The translations under genes and the position numbers were made by a program. The notes below the pieces were generated by a model, which worked only from the letters and a program-made list of their open reading frames with translations, was not told the DNA's origin and did no database searches. A stretch of 64,000 nucleotides of DNA from Isoetes taiwanensis (taxonomy: Eukaryota; Streptophyta; Lycopodiopsida; Isoetales; Isoetaceae), in the NCBI GenBank assembly GCA_021234155.1, contig JAJEKV010000003.1, forward strand, positions 23,842,874-23,906,873, given 5' to 3'. Shown piece after piece: positions 55,932 to 64,000 of the stretch. Position 1 is the first letter of the stretch, and the number at the start of each line of letters is the position of its first letter.

Positions 55932-58088
55932 TGTGACGCTCCTTGAATCTATGCGATGCTCCCATCGTATAAATATGGGAATTCCCCTCCCATGGCGACT
56001 ACATGACCATGGCAGGCCCTCCGTCATACTCGAACCACTTGGGATGGCCAAGTGTCCGGGCGAGGAATACGGAGGTGTCATTCGTCCCACGTCCTCTATG
56101 GCAAATCCTATACAGCGGAAGCATACATACACGTTAGCATACAATCATCATGCAAAATAATATACCACCACGAAGGGTGGCCCATCCATCATCATCACGG
56201 AAAAGATAATACATCCATAATAACATGAAATAACACCATAACCAGGCACTACCCCGGGCTCAGACTCCAAGGGATCAACTGACGATCAGGGCCTCAAGGT
56301 ATCAGCAGATAGAAGCATAACATGGCGTTGGCTGGCATAAGACAATGGCTAGGGTTGTCCACTCCATCCGCCCCTCCCGTGCACACTTTGCAGACAGGCT
56401 GAATCATGCTATGACGTGCTTGTAGCCCTCCGGAGACGCAATCCCAAGGAATCACCCTTCAGGACTACTCCGGGTTACATCTCCCCAGTCCGATGAGGCA
56501 GGTCAGAGAGGCGTCTCCTTCCCGAGCATGACGGATTCCTGGGTGTGCTAGAGAACACTTGCCGCATCAGCGACCCCCGCATCTGTACCCGACTTACTCC
56601 CCTAAATCTAAAGGTCAGCTCAACAACCCGTACGAGCCCAGGACGACCATCTATGACCCATGCCCTCCGGCCCAGGGAGTGTCAGACCCATACCCGACCC
56701 ACACATAGTGAACAACTATAAGCCTAGCACACTATAAGAGTCCTGTAGCCGCGCTAGGCAAGACCCCACCGTGCTGAACCACATCATAGCATCCATAGCC
56801 AGGTTGGCTCTTGTGCACAGGCTGCATCTATTGGGTATTAAGGGATCTAGCTAGAAACATCTCTAATACTAAGAGGCTTTTAGGTCTCTACCCTCCCCTT
56901 AACCCCCAATACACGGAAGAAGCAGAAAGAACTAATGTAAATACCATTTAAGTATTCAAAACAACTTACAAAAGAGAATTTAATCATTCCATCTATTCAA
57001 AGAAGTGTCAACGGAAAAAGAAGCTATCTATTGATGATACGGATTCATAGCACGGGGGAGTGGTCCACGGCGGCAAGGTTATGGGGCATGGCAAAATATG
57101 TCAAAGTTGTGGAACTATGGCAAGGTTGCACAAACATGGAAGGGGTGGAGGCACTATCATTGGGATGATTATTGGTTGAGGAAAAGATCATAAATAATAT
57201 CCCATATGATAAGTCATATAGTCTAATTAAAGGCAAGGAGATATTTTGAGAAAAAGGCAATGCATGCTAAAAAAGGCTGAAGTCGCAGAGAGGTCTATAA
57301 ATAGAACCGAAACTTCAGTTGGACATATCTCCGCAACCAGAGCTCCGATTGAGGCGACCTTTATCTCGTTGGAACCGGCTCGGAGTGTAGTTTCCGAATT
57401 GGGCAGCACATATCCTAGTTCGTCCGTATGAGGGAGTACTGGCCGAAAAGGTGACAGGTGGTCACAAATTACTGCTACAGCGACTCTGCAGATTTGCAAT
57501 TATTTTCTGATCTGTGGTCTACGTGGAGTAGCTATGGATTGAATGTTTGATCAAGAGCTATGTGGAGTAGCCAGATATTTGTAAGCCAGTTGCCATTTGC
57601 ACTGCCATAACCCCGTGGACCCGGTTGGGTGGTTAAACGTACTCATCAATGTATTTATCTGATATATATGATGTTCTTGGATCTTGATCTTCAAATAAGA
57701 TGCTGTTGTTCAGTAGTTTAGCTTCCCATAAACAATGAATTGTATCAATTGACTAACCAGTGTGCTGGCTGCTGCTCCTGTTCAATCCCAATTCGAATTT
57801 GGGATGAATTGGAGGGTAGGACCCCTATTCCTTCCCCCAAAATGGTAAGTCCCTCCTGGCCAATCGATTTGGGCCAGGTGGCACTCCCTCATTGGTCACA
57901 ATTAGTTAATTAGACCATAATGGGTTAATTAGGTTAATTATGCCATTAATAATTATCCTTTGGTTTTATTAGTATAGCTAATAAAATCCATTATAGGCAA
58001 ACCCCCACTTGGGCCCTTAGGTCCACTATGTCCTGATGACGTGTCATGGTATGCATACGTATATCGTATAGATACCTGAAATGTCACA
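55932..58088 (-). mobile_element. LTR (minus strand), gypsy family 1
   Basis: 2157 bp, starting TGTGAC and ending GTCACA on either strand. It shares blocks with the LTR at 37488-39095 ('gtccactccatccgcccctc', 'cacactttgc', 'ttggctggcataag'), but is about 550 bp longer, mainly between 56900 and 57900. It lies inside LINE sequence at its right edge. On the plus strand (antisense to the element) there is a TATA-like 'ctataaatag' near 57296. Confidence 0.82.
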
Positions 58089-58846
58089 GACCTTATCTGG
58101 CCAAATACATACCCTCATAAGCAGCAGCAACATTGTCTAAAATGCTCCTCCTTGGCAAGAACCCAGATTGAGTAGGAGAGATTGATACAGCCAAGATATC
58201 CAAGGGACTTCGCAAATATTTTATACATGAAAGACAATAATGTGATAGGGCGCCAATCAGATATTGTCTTCGGCTCTTTACACTTGGGAATAAGAGAAAT
58301 GCAGCCAGTATTGAGGATCTTATCCAAACTTCTGAACCTACGAAACTCACAGAAAGAATTGTAAAGATCGCAACCCAACCAATTGCAATATTCCTGGAAA
58401 AATTCCACTGGGAAACCATCTAGACCAGGGCATTTGTCTGTCTTTAAAAGAGAAACAGTTGAATGTAAGTCATTGATGGTGATGTCTGATTCTAGATGTG
58501 CACGCTGCTCAGCTGACACAATGGGATGGACAATTGACAAGACTGCAGATTGCAGATCCTCCTGAAAAGGCAACTGATGTCTGAAAAAAAAAAAAGAAGA
58601 AAAGTGGTTGTGGAGATACTGTTTCAACTGAATCGGATCAAAACACTCTGACCCATCAGGCAAAATAAGGGAGTTAATACAGGCCATGATACACCTTCTC
58701 TTGGCGGCCCGAAAAAAGAAGTGAAGCCATCTTTCACCCGATCTAAACCATTCCAGTCCCGCCTTTATCCTGGCTTGATTCATATGTGTCGTCTCAAAGG
58801 CTTTAATCTCTGCCAAGGTTGCTTTCTCTCTGGGGCAAGGGATACT

Positions 58847-59599
58847 TTAACGGGCGAGAGGTCTGTGTTGAGCGGACTTACATGTATGACCACCTTCATT
58901 TGCTTTATGCAACTATTTTGAAGCAGTTAGGTTCACAGACACCTCGGGCTGTTGATGGGCCATTACGCACTGATGCTAGTATACAGACTGGGGATCCATT
59001 TCATGTGCCATCATGTGCTGATGCTAGTGTCCAGGCTACAAATACCCTGATGTTCACAACTGCAGTGCAGGCCAAGGTATATGAGGGGCGGATACACGCG
59101 CGGAGGAGGGGCCCGCGCATTTGGTTGCAGATCCAGCCCCCATGACGCACAAGACCGAGCTTTGAATTTACGATTATAGGGGTAGAGGAGACGGAACAAT
59201 CGAGGGCGGGCAGATTTGGAGGTTGCTAAGCGGTTCTTACGTAGGGGTTATGCATATCCCAAATATTGGACTTGTGTCTCCGGCTAGGGTGGGGTCTGCT
59301 GGCGTCCGATCGACCTCGACACCTTCTAATTCGCTTCGGGGATGTGTTGAGTCGTCTAAGTGTTCTTCAGCCGCGGAAATCATTTGAGGGGCACTACTTT
59401 TTCATTACAGGAAGATCTTTCTCCCATACAGCTATGCAATCGCCGGAATGAGTTGTGCAAGGTTAGGGAAGCCCGTCAACACAAGAAATGGGCGGTATAC
59501 CGAGGAGGAGCAGCAATTATCCTAGACCAGCGGCCGCCTAATCCACAGACGGAGGGCTATGTCTAGGGTCTCTCAGCAGTACCATATCATCAGAACAAA

Positions 59600-59642
<43 letters not shown>

Positions 59643-59795
59643 TTACGGGGCTTTGTCTCCATGTTGTGCTTTGTTTAGGCTTATGCCTTTTTGTTCTGTA
59701 GGGGGCTTACGCCCTCTTTTCTTTGTTTGGGTCCCATAACCCGATAGGGTTCTCGTGGACGATAAAAACTTATCTTTATCTTTATCTAATACCAG
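58847..59795 (+). mobile_element. LINE 3' fragment nested in another LINE
   Basis: Plus-strand fragment ending in a 38-T run (59604-59641), a hairpin ('gggggcttacgccctc'), the box 'tttgggtcccata', 'gtggacgataaaa' and a TTTATC-type tail (59770-59787). The same order marks the 3' ends of LINE copies 1 and 2. GGGCAAG occurs at both edges (about 58840 and 59801) and may be the target-site duplication, since the host LINE frame resumes across it. Upstream frames (58819-59145, 59266-59451) show no RT motif. Confidence 0.65.
59604..59641. repeat. Run of 38 T
   Basis: Uninterrupted T on the plus strand within the 3' UTR of the nested LINE fragment. It is not at the end of that element, so it is not simply a poly(A) tail of the reverse strand. 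Confidence 0.9.
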
Positions 59796-60592
59796 AAGAA
59801 GGGCAAGAGCATGGCATCTCTGTAACTCCTGATACAACCCGATTAATTGGCCTCTAGTCTGGACCATCTGTGCATGAACCCACTGCTTTGCAAAGGATTT
59901 TACAGCCCTGAGAGCAGCAACAACACCAGCCATGCCACAACTACGAGAGAATTCATAAGATCACGCATTCCTACAACCTGCAATGAATTCACTGTCTTTC
60001 AAATGTTTAGTATTGAACTTGAAGTAAGTTTTTGTAGCTCTTCGCCATAGAGGTTGTCCGGTAGAGAACCATTGTGGATTATGATATGAGACTGCACTAT
60101 CCAATAAATTAATTCTCTGCAACTGAAGAAAATCAGCAGCTAAAATAATAGCCACGATCATGTCGGGCATAAGCTCTTACCGTTGCCTGTCCATCCATTG
60201 CACCATGTGAAGCATTGATCACCCTCGATCTCCACAAAGCCACAATCATGCAGCAGACGTTGCCATTGCTCCCACTCAAATCCCTGAACCATCTGTGATC
60301 CCCTGCCACACCTGTCTATCTCAATTTCAACCATATTGAAATCTCCAATGAGCAGCCATGCCACATTATTGCCTAGCCTGAGAACTTTGCTACAAAGAGA
60401 GGCCCACAAAGCTCCCCTTTGACGTGGATAATTGTGAGCATAAACATTCACTAAACCGCATTCTTGCCCCCGCTCTTTCCACTTAACAATTATCCAACGA
60501 CCAAACCTGTCCACTTAAGTGAAAGTGACATTCAAAAAGGGCTTCCATGCAGTAAGAACACCCGCTTTAGCAGAATCAGCAGCCGCCACAAG

Positions 60593-60970
60593 CACACACT
60601 ACAAGAGGAGGGTACTATTATTGTCTAATATAGCGTCGAAAAACGTGACACAAAAGGAACTTCCAATACTCCTATAGTTGTGATAAACTTGACACTATAC
60701 TTGTCGTCATCATTTGTCACTTGGGTGACAAGAATTGCATCAAGATTTTGACATAGAATGTAGTCATAAATGTTGACACAAATAGAGTTTTCAACAAGTT
60801 TACAACACTAAGATTAACAATGCAGTATCACCTATTATAGCAATTTAGTGTTGTTATAGTGTCACCAATATTGTTGATATTTTTATGGCCTTTGTGTCAA
60901 TTTTGTATTGTACTTTGTGTCAGGAACTATGGCAAGATTATAGCAAAGCCCTCCTACACTTTTAGTCAGC
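60593..60970. mobile_element. Possible small TIR element
   Basis: The ends carry an imperfect inverted repeat around GGAGGG and CTATTAT/CTATAAT. The left end begins CACTACAAGAG, as in CACTA elements, but the right end does not mirror CACTA exactly. TGACAC/GTGTCA motifs occur at least six times inside. It separates the LINE endonuclease from the gypsy remnant, and no 3-bp target duplication could be fixed. Confidence 0.35.
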
Positions 60971-60971
60971 A

Positions 60972-62030
60972 TTATACCTGTTTCTTCAATTCGGCCATCT
61001 CTAATGCATAAAATCTATATGGTGGCCTTGATGTGGGTTCAGCCCCAGGAACAAGTTCTATCTCATGATCTACCATTCTATGTGGAGGCAATTCTGTTAA
61101 TTCTTTAGGAAACACATCAGAGAACTCATCCAATACTTTCTGGATCTCAGGAGCAATAGGTTGTTCCTGTAACTCAGCAGTACCCAAAAATGCACATCCC
61201 ATTCTTATGCAACCGTTCTTAATCTGTTTCTTAAAACTTTTCCGGGACAAAGGTGTAACCACTAATGATGAAGGCAATCCTTCCAGCACATGCTTATCTC
61301 CATTAGGACTTTGGCATGTAACCGTTTGCTCTCCGCAATCAATGCAAGCTTTATATGGCCTTAACCATGACATTCCTAGAATAGCATCATACTTCCCTAA
61401 CTTCAAAACTAGTATGGGACTCAAGATCTCCTACTTGGAATTTAAGATTGTCTACCTTAGCATAAGAAGTCTTAATTTTACCATCAGCCAACTCCACATA
61501 TCTAGGGTCCCGACTAATCATATTCAAATCTAGTTTCTTTGCCAGCCTTGGGGAAATAAAACAATGTGTACTACCACAATCAATAAGAAAGAGAACAGGG
61601 ACTCCATGAATAATGCCTAGAACTCTGATAACCACAGCTTGATTATCTACACGGCCCTGGTCCACTGCAGCATACATGCACATTCTTTCAACAGGAGGGT
61701 CCATGATTCGAGCAGCCCTAACTTCAACTGCAGGGTTAGCTTGTGCTATAATCCTGTTATCTCCTCTAGCTTGTCCTCTGCCACCCCTATTATTGTCCCA
61801 AAAACCTCCACGACCACCACGGTTACCTCGGCCTCCGTTTCCTCTGCCTTGGCCCCGTCCATAAGTATCACTAGAATTCGATCTGGACCACTGGTTTGTT
61901 CCTTTGACTTCTTTGTTGGGTAAGAAGAATGATTTGCATTGGACTGATAGTTGTCAGGAAAGTTTCCAAAAGGGTGGTACATGGGGATTTCGGGAAAGGT
62001 ACCTAAAAGTTCAGTTAGGCATGCCAACAT
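60972..62030 (-). pseudogene. Second gypsy family: gag end, protease, RT start
   Basis: A Gly/Arg-rich gag end ('RGQGRGNGGRGNRGGRGGF', about 61780-61860) leads into 'VPVLFLIDCGSTHCFISPRL' (61387-61704), the retropepsin active site with Asp-Cys-Gly. After a frame change, 60972-61424 reads 'KYDAILGMSWLRPYKACIDC', 'FSDVFPKELTELPPHR' and 'DHEIELVPGAEPTSRPPYRF', the end of protease and the entry to RT. It breaks off at 'AELKKQV' at the small TIR element. The sequence differs clearly from the protease at 50300, so this is another family. No integrase or LTR is present. Confidence 0.88.
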
Positions 62031-63196
62031 TTCAGCAAAAAAGGGCTGACTGGCTTGACGCGAAACTATTATACAAACGGCTTCATCTCAGTAACAGGCA
62101 CAAACTGGACGACCAACGAGATGCCAAAAATTGAACATATGGTAACATTTCTATGCAACGACTGTGAGGTATGCCCGAATAGGGGACAAAATGGTGTATA
62201 CTTAAGATTTAATAATTGACACCTATACGTGAGTAAATACAGGTACAAAATTAAGAGGATGCACATAGCAGGTTGGCAGAAATATGACCGAAAGAAAGGA
62301 AGGGCGAATGGGTAATAGGGAAACAACTCCGTAGGTGGGAGACCCACATAGGGGCAAAAGATAAGAAAGAAAACAACACGACAAGGCGTGTAAATGTACT
62401 ATAAATGATGTACTGAGGTAAGTATAGATGTAATTGTATGATATGATAGGTACGAACGTAGATGCATGGAAGCGACCCAGTAAAAGGGAAATGGAGAAGT
62501 TGGGCGGGTACGTCAACCTCTCTTAACCCAGGAGATGCAACAACCACAAAGGAGGAATGAACAGAAATCGGATAAATACGGGGTCCAGGAGTAGATGGTG
62601 CAAAGGGTGGAAGGCTAAGCTATGGGACAGAGAGACGGGTGTCTCCGCCATACACCAGGACAGAGTGGGAAAATAACTCACCGGCTGGTGCCGACTGCTA
62701 AGCAACAGACACCAGCTTACCCGGCCCACAAAATGGAAACAAAAATGGACGTGGAAAGACAGAGGTTGCTAAGTACGGGATAGGAGGCAACTCCCCGACC
62801 GTACACCAGGATAGTGAGGATCCAATCCTCTGGTTGGTGCACCAAAGTCATAAAAAAACCCACGTCCAAAAAAGGATACAACGAGAACAAAGCAGTTCAT
62901 ATGGTGCCGGAAATCACGGAATCCTGGGAATTGAATACAAATCTAAGGGCCAGCCAAAAGACGCCGATAGTAAAGAGCGGACACAAACACCCAATAGTCG
63001 TATCTTGGATGGGATAATCCGAAATTTGAAATTCAAAAACCGGAAGGATATGGGGGGAAATGCCCGAACGGCTACATAAGTGAACACGATATAGTAAGCC
63101 CGCGGAAGAGAAACAGGAAACAGGAAAACAGAGAAGAGAGTGCACGGCGGGAAAGGAACTCGGCGAAGCGGTATAGCCACATCAATAGAAGGAGGT
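62031..63196 (+). promoter_or_regulatory. 5' UTR of the terminal LINE, with repeated units
   Basis: Non-coding on the plus strand. Two diverged units, about 62607-62690 and 62763-62840, share 'gctaag', 'gggac/gggata', 'tacaccagga' and 'ctggttggtgc/ccggctggtgc'. Spacing is about 155 bp. Tandem 5' UTR monomers act as promoters in some LINEs; that they do so here is inference. Confidence 0.45.
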
Positions 63197-64000
63197 ATGG
63201 CTAGTCAAACAGGAACGGGGAGGGCAAGCAGGGAAGAACTCAAAGAAGATCTGCAAGACTTCTTGGCTCGGCCGGCAGTAAGACCGAGACCCGGTGCCGA
63301 GGATGGAGGCGCTCAACACACTGGCAAGCGCGGTGCAACAGAACAAAGAAGCGATAGGGAAAGTGGAAGAGCGGGTGCAGGTGGTGGAAGATACAGAAGT
63401 GGAAATTCGGAAGAGGATGGAGGAGGTGGAGAAAGAAAAAGCGGAGATCATACAAAGGTTGGTGGTTTTAGAAAAGAAACAAATAGATTTAGATGCGTGG
63501 CAGAGTTTTGATAGGATTAAACCGCACATAGTGGAATTCAAAGAACAGGAAAGGATAAAGCATGATGTAAGATTGATAGGGGTAGCCGAAAGGCCTAACG
63601 AAGACACGTTTCGTGTCACTGCAGAAATAATGGAGAATGTCTTTCAGGAACACAGGAATGTGATAGTGAAAGCAGTCCGGGCAGGAGCTTGGAGAGGGAG
63701 GGCGAGACATATAAATGTAACAATGAGGGACCTGGCAGCCAAGGAAAGAATCATTCACGCAGGGTTCAAACTAAGGAATGGACTCAAAGTACAAGAGGCC
63801 TTAACACCCATGCAGAGACAGGGGTTACAGAGGGAACTGGCGAAAGTCAGAGAACTGAGCCGGGCGGGAGTACAAGCAGGGGTGAAGAATGGGAAACTGT
63901 ACCTCAAAAGAGGCCGAACCGCAAGAACCGACAGCACAGGGAGACGGGATGGACCCACAGGTTCTGAGGGGAGATGGGCACCACGAAACGGAGGCAATAA
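63197..64000 (+). CDS. LINE ORF1p-like protein, partial at window end
   Basis: The ATG at 63197 opens 'MASQTGTGRASREELKEDLQ'. One frameshift near 63290 moves reading to the frame with ATG 63303, which stays open to the window end (232 codons). Residues after the shift form a coiled coil ('KVEERVQVVEDTEVEIRKRM'). An RRM-like region follows ('HDVRLIGVAERPNEDTF', 'ARHINVTMRDLAAKERIIHA'), then a C-terminal domain ('LTPMQRQGLQRELAKVREL', 'KNGKLYLKRGR'). This order, coiled coil-RRM-CTD, is that of L1 ORF1p (Transposase_22) of animals and algae, an RNA-binding trimer. Typical plant L1 ORF1 has a zinc knuckle instead, as suggested for the LINE at 15909. ORF2 would lie beyond the window. The frameshift may be a real lesion, since the first frame also stays open past it. 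Confidence 0.7.

Larger units (their letters stand above)
48479..58088 (-). mobile_element. Ty3/gypsy element with extra ORFs and an H3-like domain
   Basis: Minus-strand LTR element. In reading order: LTR 55932-58088, primer-binding site 55919-55930, leader 55258-55918, extra ORFs 51792-55257 (one continuing into a histone H3-like domain), gag and protease 50170-51655, RT and RNase H 48479-50190. Integrase and 3' LTR are missing; the break is the LINE junction at 48478. The LTR sits inside a LINE at 58089. Multiple stops and frameshifts make this copy inactive. Confidence 0.8.
58089..60592 (-). pseudogene. LINE ORF2, split by a nested LINE fragment
   Basis: The endonuclease part (60158-60592) reads 'AGVLTAWKPFLNVTF', 'GLVNVYAHNYPRQRG' and 'VAWLLIGDFNMVE' (D-x-N motif). 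The linker to RT reads 'WFSTGQPLWRRATKTYF' and 'QLIGLYQELQRCHAL' (59810-60150). After the insertion it resumes at about 58846 with 'PREKATLAEIKAFE', then 'RSGERWLHFFFRAAKRRC', 'TDKCPGLDGFPVEFFQEYC', 'CISLIPKC' and 'DWRPITLLSFMYKIFAKSL'. RT is cut by the LTR at 58088 before the catalytic YADD. Both ends and the middle are damaged. Confidence 0.82.

Noticed and set aside
60593-60970. A definite CACTA transposon
   Set aside because: Only one end fits CACTA and no 3-bp target duplication was found; kept as a tentative TIR element.

Overview
This window looks like repeat-dense nuclear DNA from a land plant with a large genome. A fern or lycophyte is my guess; the sequence does not settle it. The plant signals are a Dof-type zinc-finger protein (CX2CX21CX2C), an ankyrin/PGG membrane-protein remnant, GT-AG exon pieces of an SF1-like KH protein, and Ty1/copia, Ty3/gypsy and plant-type LINE elements. 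There are no operons, ribosome binding sites, tRNA or rRNA genes. Only one host-like gene looks intact, the Dof-like gene at 25816-26619. Almost everything else is a mobile element or its debris.

Layout: 0.7-1.2 kb is a tandem repeat full of short palindromes. 2.2-4.4 kb is a broken transposon-associated gene. 4.5-5.5 kb is a copia integrase remnant. 5.8-7.2 kb is a LINE tail. 7.8-10.65 kb is a LINE on the minus strand. 11-12 kb is an ankyrin/PGG pseudogene. 13.5-24.4 kb holds three copies of a roughly 2.3 kb unit that carries an SF1-like exon, with a 5.1 kb LINE (15909-21009) between the first two. 25.8-33 kb holds the Dof-like gene, a truncated second copy and inverted duplications. Three copia fragments lie at 28.8-31.0 and 36.0-37.5 kb, and the last is split by a 666-bp TIR element with an 8-bp target duplication.

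From 37488 to 58088 two LTRs of one family face each other. The plus-strand one (37488-39095) opens a region with no clear coding capacity. The minus-strand one (55932-58088) opens a gypsy element with protease, RT and RNase H, but its integrase end is cut off by a 5'-truncated LINE (46953-48478). Between primer-binding site and gag this element carries 3.5 kb of extra sense ORFs. The first, after a single in-frame TAG, continues into a histone H3-like domain. This is the most unusual feature of the window.

58.1-60.6 kb is a LINE on the minus strand split by another LINE's 3' end. 60.6-62 kb holds a small repeat and a second gypsy family. The window ends inside ORF1 of another LINE whose protein resembles animal/algal L1 ORF1p.

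Most elements carry stops or frameshifts, so they are relics. The shared stop in two copia fragments and the repeated breakpoints show that segmental duplication, as well as transposition, shaped the locus.
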